DNA from: Tetracentron sinense
Taxonomy: Eukaryota > Streptophyta > Magnoliopsida > Trochodendrales > Trochodendraceae
Direction of reading: 5' to 3'
DNA: 64,000 nucleotides
Assembly (NCBI GenBank): GCA_015143295.1
Contig: CM026571.1
Coordinates: forward strand, 28,920,505 to 28,984,504
The number at the start of each line of letters is the position of its first letter. The stretch's first letter is position 1. Below, piece after piece: positions 21,022 to 30,797 of the stretch. The translations under genes were made by a program, and so were the position numbers. The notes below the pieces were generated by a model. The model saw nothing but the letters and a program-made list of their open reading frames with translations, searched no databases and was not told the DNA's origin.

Positions 21022-22332
21022 TGTAGAACCCTGAAACTTTTGTATGTGTCTCGGGATGCATGTCAAGGCATGAAGCCTTGGTAATGTTTAAAATTAAATA
21101 AAATAAGATAACGGGTGTTCATTTCATGAGGGAAAAGGCGTAAGGTTCATTTCCTTAAGCCTATGAGGGTGAAAAACAAAAGGAAAGAGGGTTAAAATAG
21201 GAGTGAGATAAGTCCAAGTAGTGGAATTGAGAGAAAAATGGACTCAGCGTCAAAATTTGAAGAGTACTGATCGCTCGGTCCAAGTAGCGATCGTTCGGTC
21301 CAAAACTGAGCGATCGGTATCTATCGACTAGTTTGGGGTTCATAAACCCTCAAGCTCAAGATTTAGAAAAATTGGAAAGGAGAAAGGGGAGAAGTTAGGG
21401 CTTGCTCAAAAAAGGCTTTTGATTTAAGAAGGATTAGATCAAGATCAAGGTTGACCCTCCCCATCAAGCAAGAACTCTTCCATTCTTCAAAGAGGCGTTC
21501 TTCTTCAAGCTTGGAACCTTAATCAAAGGTTTCCTCCAAGATCAAGCATTGATCTTCAAGTGTGCCTCCTCCTCAAGCTTGAACTCCAAATCAAATAGGT
21601 TTTCTTCCAAACCAAGGAGTGATCCTCAAGGTTAGTACACCCTCCGAACTAGCTTAGTAATAACTTAGTTCCTCTTTCAAAAATGATGTTCTTGAATTTG
21701 TTTACCGTTTTCTTTGAAATACAACTACTATCCCTAATTGAAAAAGATAAATAGAAAGGGTGTGAATGTGTGGGGAGGTATGGATGGCTGGTGGTTGAGG
21801 CGATTGGATGCCGTGTTGTTGTGGTGAATGTGTGTTAGAAAATGGTGGAAGGGCAATGTACTCATAATAGACGCACCCCTTGTATTTGATGAAATGTATG
21901 AACTAGGAACTTGAATCAATTAGGCTATGAATGTGTTGCACTCCAAGTGTTTGATTAAATGCATAAATGAGAAATTGACAAATTAAAGACTACTATGAAA
22001 GCATGATTTAGGTAATTTTTCTAAAAAGATAATCATGATCCAATACTCTATATGTTATGCCTAGATCCTCACATGATTAGATCGAGAATTGAAATGCTAT
22101 GTGTTATTCTCATGCCCATGTCATATTGGTTATCACATATTGCTACACACAAGCACACATGCATGCATTAACCAAGTTTTCTAAAGTATATATATATATA
22201 TATATATATATGACAAACCAAACAAGAACAAACTATGTGATTCTCGAAATGAATGACAAAACTGGACATCGGGCCGGTCAAGGGTAGGGCATATCCCCCG
22301 GATATGTCATACCTGGCTCACAAGAAAAACAA

Positions 22333-22735
22333 GCAAGTTAATTTACTAATGTGTTCCGTCTCATTATAGTTTGGGCATTAGTAAAGCAAGTACAAGGATA
22401 CTAATGTGTTATGTTCAATCATAGTCCGGGCATTAGTAAACAAGTGAAACGCTAGTGTGTTCCATTCCACCATAGTCCGGGCACTATTCAAGTCAAGACA
22501 ATATGCTAATGTGTTCCGTTCCATTATAGTCCGGGCATTAGTAAAGCAAGACATGAAACTAGTATGACCGTCCAAGTCATAGTTCGGGTACTAGTTAAAC
22601 AAGACATAAATACAAGACAAGAACCTAGTATATCCGTCCATTTCATAGTTCGAGTACTAGTCAAACAAGACAAGCAAGAATGACAAGATCCTAGAACGTC
22701 CGTCCATTTCATAGTTCGGGTACTAGCTAAATGAG
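22333..22735 (+). repeat. Array of hairpin repeats in 5' LTR A
   Basis: About seven units, each a hairpin of about 36 bases with a CTA(A/G)T-type arm, a middle with (T)CCGTCC..TCATAGT(C/T)CGGG and a matching ATTAG/ACTAG arm, separated by AAACAAGACAAG-like spacers. Arms include CTAATG/CATTAG, CTAGTG/CACTA and CTAGTA/TACTAG, so both sides of the stem change together. The 3' LTR has the same array at about 36803-37190. Confidence 0.7.
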
Positions 22736-22992
22736 ATAAGTTCAATGAAGAATCTTATAAGTCGTGTACGATAACCACAAGATACATGAGACGCATAAGG
22801 AACTCACGAGGTAATTGAAACAAGATTTATTAAAGTATGAACATGTGGCATGATTTACTAGATGATATCCAAGATTTTACATTCATTGTTTTGTCTTAGC
22901 TTCTGCACTCTGATTATGTTGTGATGATGATGAATTGTACTACGCATGACTTATTATTGTTATTACTATTGTTAGCTAGTAGCTTGTACTCG

Positions 22993-23031
22993 CTGAGTAT
23001 TCCATACTCAGCCGTACATATTGATGTCGGC
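22993..23031 (+). promoter_or_regulatory. Tandem hairpin in 5' LTR A
   Basis: Hairpin 1 CTGAGTATTCCATACTCAG (22993-23011). Hairpin 2 pairs GCCG-T-ACAT (23011-23019) with ATGT-CGGC (23024-23031). The ATG of the small ORF is the first triplet of that 3' arm. Confidence 0.65.
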
Positions 23032-23092
23032 AGGTTCACAATTCGTTACATATGATCTGGGTCCTTGGATCAAGGCGGTTCATGGAGAGTAG
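23024..23092 (+). CDS. LTR micropeptide-position ORF, family A
   Basis: ATG at 23024 to TAG at 23090-23092, 22 residues: MSAGSQFVTYDLGPWIKAVH and GE. It keeps MSAGS and GPW at the positions seen in B and D, but FDICAP is altered and the acidic tail is lost. The 3' LTR has the counterpart at 37487-37555 starting MTAGS. It may be a shortened or decaying version of the peptide in LTRs B, D, E and F. Confidence 0.4.
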   Translation: MSAGSQFVTYDLGPWIKAVHGE

Positions 23093-23408
23093 GAGCTTGC
23101 TCGGGATTTTCGTCCAGATGTTAGGAGTCTTGGCATGTGGCCAATGGTTGGGTTGAGTGAGAAAGACATGTATTTTAGGATTTTCATGTAGGCTTGAGTT
23201 GGTAACTCAAGTGTTGGAATCTTTTGTACTTATTGTAGTTTTTATTAAGTTGTTTGTTTATGTTAACACTTGGAAGAACATTTATAAAGAAGAAATTTTC
23301 AGGTTCACTATTTGTCATGCTTTGGATATTCCTTGCAGGATGATTTAAGGTTAAGTCACGTCGCCAAAGTATCCTAACTCTTAGGGGCTATTTTGGGGCA
23401 TGATAGAG

Positions 23409-23420
23409 TGGTATCAGAGC
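23409..23420 (+). other. Primer binding site of element A
   Basis: TGGTATCAGAGC, complementary to the 3' end of plant initiator tRNA-Met, four bases after the 5' LTR end. It confirms the LTR border and the gypsy/copia type of priming. Confidence 0.9.
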
Positions 23421-24869
23421 TTAGGCATTAGGTCTCTAGGGTCGGTTAGAGTTCAATGCCACGATTAATACAATGCATTAGGTTTAAGAAAAGAGTCATA
23501 TTCCAAGTGCAAACTAATCACTTAGTCTTTGTCTATATCAGGTTGATTTCAACCGAAGTTAGTGTCTATTTTCGTTAGGAAAACCAAAAATTTAATATAC
23601 TTATACTATTATGTGTTATATTGTTATATGGTATTATATGCTACGTGTTACGTGCATACTATATGTATATGCTAAGTGAAAAACTATGATGTATGAACGT
23701 GTTTCCCAGTTAGACCCATGAGTGATGTGATACTCAAGCTAGAGTCTAGCCTAGGTGTTGTTTGACAGGGGAGGGGTAAGTCCTTGTTATACATTGTGTT
23801 ATTAGGTCTCTGTAGGGATTTGTTTCCCAAGAGAGGCTATAGGATGCTCTTAGGTCTTACAAGTCTAGTATATTTAGAGTCGTTGCGAAAATAGGAACAT
23901 AGGTTTTGATATATATACTATTATGCGTATCCAGTGTAATTTGAATTGTTCAACTATACTTAATGTGTCTTACACCACAAATAAGCATAAGTCGCACATC
24001 ACGGTATGACAATAAGTCCATGTAAGTTCATGTAACCCCACGACTAGTAGGAACATATATAAATATCAATATAATTTTAACCAACTCAGGGATGTTTGAT
24101 GCACGCTTCTAGATACAAATGCGCATTTTATGCAACACATTGTAGACCCAGTGCTCAGCCCCAAACGATAAATATATTTATAAACTCCAAGAACAGATAA
24201 AATTTTGGACAAGCACACGGATGTCTGACGCACGTTTCTAGATACAGATGCCTGTTAATTCTGCAGCACGTTCTAGACTCAGTGCTCTGTCCATAAGTTC
24301 TAGATACAGATGTGCGTTAATTCTGCAGTACATTCGAAACCCTGTGCCTAGTCCAAAATGATTAAACTCCAAGGACAGCATGCATTTCATACATAGCATA
24401 ATCATCGTGCATCTCATAAAACATCATACATAGCATGCACATTCATATATAACATAAGCATCATGCATGCCATGAGCATCATTCATCACATAAGCATCAT
24501 GCATCGCATAAGCATCGTACAGGGCATGCACTTCATACACATCATAAGCCACACACACATCATGCATGCAACATGTAGATCTTAGAAGCATCATACATGT
24601 CACCAAAAATTAAGAGAATTTCACTTAAATAACACAAATAAATGAATTAGTCATTAGTCCTAATCTTAAGCTGGGTAATGTCTTAAGTATGTAATCGGTT
24701 AATACCTTAACCGACGGTGAAACTTAGAGTTGCTAGGAAAACTAATTGTACGATTATACTATTATGGTTGTACTTGGGTATGCACAATTCGCTTGCATAG
24801 TTTAGGGGCTTGAGTTCAAATTATACTCTGGAGAAGTTATTGCCCTCGAGTATCGACTAACAAGTTAGT
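23421..24869 (+). other. 5' leader of element A (non-coding, repeats)
   Basis: There is no coding frame. It holds three imperfect copies of a segment with TTCTAGATACA(A/G)ATG, TTCTGCAG and CAGTGCTC (about 24085-24350), then a CATAAGCATCATGCAT-rich stretch (24380-24600). The last part, GAGAAGTTATTGCCCT, is shared with 29533 in element B. Element B is inserted after TTAGT at 24865-24869. Confidence 0.6.
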
Positions 24870-25085
24870 TGTAGAGCCCCGGACCTTTTCACATTTAATG
24901 CATGACACTTTCGTTGCCATTTTGCCTTAAAGAGGTATAATTAATAAATAAGGAAGAAATTGGAAATTTCAACATGCCAGAAATGTTCCTTTTCGAAGTA
25001 CGAACCCAACGCAAGTTGAATCGTCAAAATCGGACGAACGAGTCAAAAGATATGGCCAAAACAGTCTGGACCTGCAGGCAATCGG

Positions 25086-25275
25086 TAGCTCGGAAGGCGC
25101 TAAGGACGTAGCTCGCAAGGCGCTAAGGACGTAGCTCGGAAGGTACTAAGGACGTAGCTCGGAAGGCGCTAAGGACGTAGCTCGGAAGGCGCTAAGGACG
25201 TAGCTCGGAAGGCGCTGAGGACGTAGCTCGGAAGGCACTAAGGACGTAGCTCGGAAGGCACTAAGGACGTAGCTC
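25086..25275. repeat. 23-bp tandem array, 8 copies, 5' LTR B
   Basis: The unit is AGCTCGGAAGGCGCTAAGG plus ACGT, with C/G and G/A variants. The 3' LTR has nine copies (31025-31237). Confidence 0.9.
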
Positions 25276-25530
25276 TGACAACGTGCTCTGATAAGGCACA
25301 GACAACGCATAGACAACGTACTCTGATAACGTATACGTTGTGCATCCGTTGTGCAACAGACAACGGGTCCGTCGTGCAGTAGACAACGTGTACGTTGTAC
25401 AGCTCACAACGGGCACGTTGTACATAACACAACGGACAACGAGTTCGGCACTATTCACAGCACAACGTGTTCGGCACTATTCACAGCACAACGTGTTTGG
25501 CACTATTCACAGCTCAACGTGTTCGGAACT
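25276..25530. repeat. ACAACG palindromes and 26-bp array, 5' LTR B
   Basis: Repeated ACAACG motifs, some paired as ACAACGTGTACGTTGT, lead into about three 26-bp units containing GTTCGGCACTATTCACAGC and ACAACGT. The 3' LTR has about eight units. Open frames on both strands here arise from the repeat. Confidence 0.85.
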
Positions 25531-26569
25531 CGCGTTTTTGCAGAAATTTCAGTAAGGGTATTATGGTCTTTTGGTCGGTTCACTCTTACCTTAAGAGTTT
25601 AACCCGAGCCTTTAGGGCTTCATTTCGACACTTAGAGAGATTGGGAGATAAGAAGAGAGGAGAGGGCGATTCCTAAACCTAGGGTTTCCATTTTGGAGAG
25701 AAATCAAGGGGTTTGTGAACCCACACTCAACTCAAGCCCATTTTTCTTCAAGATCAAGGCACAAACTCGTGAGGAGCATCTCCTCAAGCTAGGGCAGCAA
25801 CTCACGGTCGTTTTTGGAAGGGGATTTCTTCCTCACTTGATCAAGGTCGGTACTTTTTACTACCCTCCTAGTTATAGCTTCCCTTTTTCCTTTGTTTCTC
25901 CTTGTTTTCCTTCACTTATATGTGTGTTATGAGATTGGTGGTATGAATGGTGAATAGAGATGGATGTTGGCGAATGGATGCCGTGTGGATGATGTGATGA
26001 ACGAATGGGAAAGGGCATTGTACTAATAATGAACATACAAGTGTGATGTGAGCATAACCCACCTAGAAAAGCAAGATCTAGGTTTAAGTGAATAATGAAC
26101 ACACCCCATGTTTGATGAAATGCCAATGTGAACAAAATAAATGATGGGAACCCATGCTTAATTGCTCTTGAAATTTGTTAGGGTTCATGATAGTGTGTTT
26201 CTTACATCTCTTAAAATGCGTAGATTATTACTCACTTAAATTGTCATATGCTATGCTTTGTGAATTACCCCAAATTGCCATATTTAATTCCAAATGCAAG
26301 TATGCACACGATCTCACGAGCACGCATGAAATGACGTGATTTACCGATGTTTTAAGTATGGGACGTAGAGGTGGGGCATATCCTAAGATATGTTTCACTT
26401 CGCTTTTGACAAGGGCAAGACAATCATGCATTGCATAGGGAAAGTTCTCCCATCCCCTCGCATGGCATGCATAGCATCGCATGACACGCATAGCATAGCA
26501 TGGCATGACACGCATTGCATAGCATCACATGACACGCATAACTCTGCATGGCATGACACGCATGGATGC

Positions 26570-26660
26570 TAGTTGCGACGGGCTATGAACGGCAACTAGG
26601 CATTCACATTCTGCATATAGGGTACTAGTTGTGACGGACTATGAACGACAACTAGGCATG
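26570..26660 (+). repeat. Two CTAGTTG hairpin repeats, 5' LTR B
   Basis: CTAGTTG(C/T)GACGG(G/A)CTATGAACG plus (G/A)CAACTAGGCAT: a 7-bp stem CTAGTTG/CAACTAG around a conserved loop. The 3' LTR has four copies (32678-32882). Confidence 0.8.
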
Positions 26661-26980
26661 TGAACATGTTTAAATTCTGAATAAGCAAGCATGATACATG
26701 CATGACACGCATAGTATGACATGACACGCATGATACAAGCATGACAAGCATGACACGGTAAATAAGTTCCCAAATTACGCGAAGGGTATTTTAAGTCAAG
26801 TCAAGCGCATGGGGTTTTTCAAGGATTTTATCGGCTTTTCATGAACTGCAAGTATGATTATGAATTTCCTTATTTCTTTGTATGATATTAACTGTTCCTG
26901 ATTTATATATATATCTATATTGTTTCCTGTGTATGCATTGCTATCTCTTGCTATAACTCTTGGTTAGTAGTTAGTACCCG

Positions 26981-27018
26981 CTGAGTATTCCATGCTCAGC
27001 CGTACTTCTTATGTCGGC
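26981..27018 (+). promoter_or_regulatory. Tandem hairpin in 5' LTR B
   Basis: Hairpin 1 CTGAGTATTCCATGCTCAG (26981-26999; one U-G pair replaces the U-A of LTR D). Hairpin 2 pairs GCCG (26999-27002) with CGGC (27015-27018). The ATG at 27011 lies between the loop and the 3' arm. Confidence 0.65.
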
Positions 27019-27130
27019 AGATTCTGAGGGAGCTACTGCTCCATTTGATGTTTGTGCTCCTGGTCCATGGATGGAGGAGGAGTACGTCGAGGAGCCTTTG
27101 GAGGAACCTCCCGTAGAGGGTTATCAGTAG
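27011..27130 (+). CDS. LTR micropeptide ORF, family B (5' LTR)
   Basis: ATG at 27011 to TAG at 27128-27130, 39 residues: MSADSEGATAPFDVCAPGPW, then MEEEYVEEPLEEPPVEGYQ. It is strongly acidic (about a dozen Glu/Asp, no Lys or Arg). FDVCAPGPW aligns with FDICTPGPW (D), FDICAPRLW (E) and FDICAPRPW (F). No known domain. The 3' LTR copy at 33225-33344 differs by two residues (D4G, T8A), so both LTRs keep the frame open. Confidence 0.6.
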   Translation: MSADSEGATAPFDVCAPGPWMEEEYVEEPLEEPPVEGYQ

Positions 27131-27435
27131 GTGGTGTTAGATTCTGAGTGAATTAGCTGTGGGTGAGCATGAGTGACTATATCCATGTATTTTGGCGGCA
27201 TGTCCGCACTTTCTTTGTTTTGATTTCTTTGTATTAAAACTTGGACCATGTGTATATACTTAGAGGTTTGTTAGACTTCCGCTGTATTTTATAGTTATGC
27301 TTCCGCTGTTATCCTCTATTGTATATGCTCTGTGGGTGTTTTGCAGGTGGTTTGTCAAGCAAGTCATGTAAGTCATAATTTAGTCGTCCACGATTCACTC
27401 TAACTCCTAGGGTGGGTTTTGGGTCGCGACAGAAG

Positions 27436-27447
27436 TGGTATCAGAGC
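27436..27447 (+). other. Primer binding site of element B
   Basis: TGGTATCAGAGC (initiator tRNA-Met type), four bases after the LTR end at 27431. Confidence 0.95.
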
Positions 27448-27739
27448 TTAGGCTTTAGGTCTCTAGGGTCACTTAGAATCTTATACCACGGCTTGACAAG
27501 AGCATATGTTAGGAAACAAGTTAGGAAGGAAGTGAGTCGGGAACGAGTTTGGTTCCAAGTTTAAGACTAAACTTTAGTCTTAGTCTAAAATGGTTGCTTT
27601 AACCAAGTACGGTCCTAGGTACGCCAGAACACTAAAGTATAAGTATAATGTGATGAATACTCTGATGACTTGATGTGATGGGTATTAGTATTATACAACT
27701 AATACAAATTGAATTATTGTGAAATGGCATTGAAATAGT
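27448..27739 (+). other. 5' leader of element B
   Basis: Non-coding. It leads straight into a protease/RT frame; no gag is present at this position, where one is expected. Confidence 0.7.
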
Positions 27740-29530
27740 GTGATCCAAGTTGGAAGCCACGAGTTGATGGTTGATCTCATCGTCCTTGGATTCCAAGACT
27801 TTGATGTTATATTGGGAATAGATTGGTTAGCAGCACATCATGGGCATGTAGCTTGCTTTGAGAAAATGGTACTCTTCAAGCCAGTAGAAGGAAAACCATT
27901 CCACTTTCGCGGGTTGAAATGTAGATATATTGCTCGTTTTGCGGCGTTGAGCTTAGCTAAACCCGAGGCAAAGGACTCATCGACTATTCCGGTTGTGAGT
28001 GAGTTCCTGGATGTATTTCCAGAGGAGTTGCCAGGATTGCCTCCAGACAGGGAGATTGAGTTTGTGATCGAGCTTGCACCAGGCACAGCTCCTGTTTTCA
28101 GGGCTCCGTATAGAATGGCCCCTATTGAACTCAAAGAGTTAAAGACCCAGTTTGAAGAATTACAAGGTCTTGGTTTCATTCGACCAAGTGTCTCACCGTG
28201 GGGTGCCCCGGTGTTGTTTGTTAAGAAGAAAGATGGCTCGATGCGGATGTGCGTCGATTACAGGCAATTGAACAAAGTCACTATAAAGAATAGGTATCCC
28301 TTGCCTAGGATTGATGACTTGTTCGATCAGTTGAAGGGAGCGAGATTTTTCTCGAAGATAGACCTTCGATCGGGTTATCACCAGTTGAAGATTAAGGTGG
28401 AAGATGTTCCCAAAACTACTTTCAGGACTCGGTATGGACACTACGAGTTCTTGGTGATGCCTTTTGGACTCACGAACGCGCCGGCAGCCTTTATGGATTT
28501 GATGAACCGGGTGTTCCGGCCATATCTTGATAGGTGCGTGATTGTATTTGTTGATGACATTTTGGTCTATTCCCAGACATGGGAAGATCACACACGCGAC
28601 CTATGCCTTGCTTTGGAAATGCTAAGAGAGCACAAGGTATATGCCAAACTTAGCAAGTGTGAGTTTTGGTTAGAAGAGGTGGCATTCCTAGGCCACGTTG
28701 TTTCTGCAGAAGGTATCTCGGTAGATCCAAAGAAGATCGAAGCAATTATGAGTTGGGCGAGGTCCAAGAGTGTTACCGAGATACGCAGCCTTCTTGGGTT
28801 GGCAGGCTACTACAGGAGATTCGTAGAGGGTTTCTCTAGCCTTGCAGCACCGCTCACTTACCTGACAAGGAAGAACGCCAAGTTTGTATGGAGTGATAAG
28901 TGCGAGATCAGTTTCACGGAACTGAAGAAGAGGCTTACTACAGCCCCTGTCCTTACTGTGCCATCTGGACCTTATGGGTATGAGGTATATAGTGATGCCT
29001 CACACGTTGGACTTGGGTGTGTACTCATGCAGCACAAGAAAGTCATTGCCTATGCATCGAGGCAATTGAAGGAGCATGAGAAGAATTACCCCACGCACAA
29101 CTTAGAGCTTGCCGCAGTCGTGTTTGCACTCAAGATCTGGCGACATTTCTTATACGGGGTGGAATTCTATGTGTATACGGACCACAAGAGCCTCAAGTAC
29201 CTCTTTTCCCAAAAGGAATTGAATCTAAGGCAACGGCGTTGGATGGAATTTTTGAAAGACTATGATTGTATCATTCAATACCACCCGGGTAAAGCAAATG
29301 TAGTGGCTGATGCTTTGAGTAGAAGACCTCCGGGGTTATTAGCATGCATGTTAGTGCAGGAATGGAAGCTACTTGAAGACTTGGCAAATCTGGACATTAG
29401 TGTGAATGACTCTGTTCGTAGTCCTATCTTGGCAAATGTCACGGTTCGGCCATACATTATAGATTTGATCCAAGAATACCAAGCCACGGATGCTGAATTG
29501 TTGGCTTATCGGGACAAGGAAGTTGCTTAG
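27740..29530 (+). pseudogene. Gypsy (Tekay/Del-like) pol fragment: PR end, RT, RNase H
   Basis: An uninterrupted 596-residue frame. It starts within the protease, after the catalytic DTG (which is missing): [13 protein letters not shown] at about residues 26-38. RT follows with [39 protein letters not shown] and the catalytic FVDDILVYS at about residue 270. RNase H has [13 protein letters not shown] (about 416), [10 protein letters not shown] and [10 protein letters not shown], ending at [10 protein letters not shown]. The linker after it stops with TAG at 29528-29530; integrase and chromodomain are absent. The sequence is Ty3/gypsy and most like the Tekay/Del chromoviruses. The frame lacks any stop although it is not a full protein, which implies recent insertion. 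It could not act alone. Confidence 0.9.
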
Positions 29531-29773
29531 GAGAAGTTGTTGCCCTTAAGAAGCAACTAAGGAGTTAGCCTTAGACCATAACCAGTTGCAACACAACCAA
29601 CATCGCATCTTGGCTTCGCTAGGAACCTTAGAGTATATTATTATGCTATGGTATGTGTATCTTGATGTATGTTCTAGACTTTGATAAATACTTACTATTA
29701 TGAAAATGCAATATCGGATTTTGATGGGATTCAAGTTAGACTCATGCTTTGCTATCGTCCTCAGGAGTAAACC
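29531..29773 (+). other. Duplicated leader segment inside element B
   Basis: GAGAAGTTGTTGCCCTTAAG onward corresponds to 24834-24864 plus 33650-33843 of element A, which lie just before gag there. The gag leader therefore sits after pol in B, showing the internal region was reordered. Confidence 0.7.
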
Positions 29774-30406
29774 ATGAGACGTGGCGATCAGGGTCGTGGA
29801 TACCACACTAGGAGGGGTGGAGTATCTCCTCCTCCATTGAGGGATGAGCAGCCTGATCTCACTCAGGTCTTGGGATCCATAGCAGAGACACTAGCAATAC
29901 TTGCCACTAGGCAGCCCACTACCCCCATTCCTACGGCGGTACTTGTACTTATCCCTACACATCATGCCACAGGAAGTGAGGCACTTTGGAGGATGAGGCC
30001 CCCGGTGTTTTATGGTGATATGGACCCATTGGTCGCAGAAGCATGGGTTAGGTACCAGTCCTCTAGACATATGCAGGTACGGAGTCCTCCCACTGCACCA
30101 CAGGCTTCTCTTTCGGTTGCTCCACCGGCATCGCACACGGCTACCGTGCAGCTACCCCGCCTCGCAGTATCTCAGGCAACAGGATATGCGCCCTCCACCT
30201 ACTCTTACGAGATATGTACCCTTTGTGGGAGGAGGCATGTGGCCAGAGAGTGTAGGAGAATCTCCGATGGATGTTTCCACTGTGGTCGCCAGGGCCACCT
30301 GATCAAGAATTGTCCCAGCTGTCAGATGCCACCTTATTCTCGGGGAAGTAGGCCCACGGTTAGGCGGTCACCTCCGCAGGGCTCTACACACGCATTAAGC
30401 CCCTAG
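29774..30406 (+). pseudogene. Gag of element B with central deletion
   Basis: ATG at 29774: MRRGDQGRGYHTRRGGVSPP, then DEQPDLTQVLGSIAETLAIL, as in the element A gag. At PLVAEAWVR the frame jumps directly to a Pro/Ser-rich linker, so the capsid-like core (present in A as WAAFMMEGEADHWW...) is gone. It ends with two CCHC-like blocks: CTLCGRRHVARECR and a complete knuckle CFHCGRQGHLIKNC. The frame stays open to the stop at 30404-30406. It lies downstream of pol, opposite to the normal gag-pol order. A small RNA-binding protein might be made, but assembly of a particle is unlikely. Confidence 0.8.
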
Positions 30407-30797
30407 CAGTCCACACAGCCCCCTTACTAGGCTAACCAGAGACAAGCCTTTGCCACTCCAGGATAGAATGCTCAGGCACCAAAGGATATGGCATGAGGAT
30501 GTGAGAGGGAGAAGAAATTTTTTTTTTTGTGTAGAAGGGAATGTAATTTGTGTTTTTTCATGGGCAGTCAGTTGCCACTTCTATGTAATTGTGCTACCTT
30601 ATGTTATGAATGTTTTTCCAGCTATTTAGAATGATGTTGAGTTTTATGAGAAAACTAGGTGCCTCGCCGATAAGTGAGTGCCTAGCCTTATATTGATTAA
30701 TAGAGGATTATCATATCGTTCAGTAGGAAAGGTTAAGCATGGGGAAGTATCCTCGATTGATTTAGTAACGCCCTAATTTCGAGGACGAAATTCCTAT
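30407..30797 (+). other. 3' non-coding region of element B
   Basis: No coding frame. It ends with the TTTCGAGGACGAAATTCC motif just before the polypurine tract, a sequence common before the 3' LTR in plant Tekay/Del-type elements. Confidence 0.7.

Larger units (their letters stand above)
21022..23405 (+). mobile_element. 5' LTR of gypsy element A
   Basis: It starts TGTAGAACCCTG and ends ...TTTTGGGGCATGATA (GACA in the 3' copy), 2384 bp. Flanks GTTAT (21017-21021) and ATTAT (37883-37887) are a target duplication with one change; they split the Ala-Val-Ile codons of the element C integrase. Compared with the 3' LTR it lacks about 180 bp around 21334, including the TATA box. It holds hairpin repeats (22333-22735), an AT microsatellite (22189-22209), the tandem hairpin (22993-23031) and a short micropeptide-position ORF. 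Confidence 0.9.
24870..27431 (+). mobile_element. 5' LTR of gypsy element B
   Basis: It starts TGTAGAGCCCCGG and ends GGGTTTTGGGTCGCGACA, 2562 bp. TTAGT lies on both sides of the whole element (24865-24869, 33645-33649), a perfect target duplication. The promoter-side part has eight 23-bp repeats and about three 26-bp repeats. The rest carries a donor-like AAG|GTCGGTAC at 25845, GCATGACACGCATAGC repeats (about 26460-26570), two CTAGTTG...CAACTAG hairpins (26570-26660), the tandem hairpin and the micropeptide ORF. No clear TATA box was seen near the 25590 region. Confidence 0.95.

Noticed and set aside
22378-22745. Regularly spaced repeats that might suggest a CRISPR-like array
   Set aside because: Plant LTR context, imperfect units with inverted arms and spacers that are themselves repeated; no cas genes.
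25238-25676. Several overlapping open frames on both strands, with Cys-rich repeats
   Set aside because: They arise from the 23- and 26-bp arrays of LTR B, whose periods keep frames open; frames differ between the two LTRs.
26228-26572. Frames rich in His/Cys/Met around GCATGACACGCATAGC repeats
   Set aside because: Low-complexity repeat translation; no codon bias or conserved motif.
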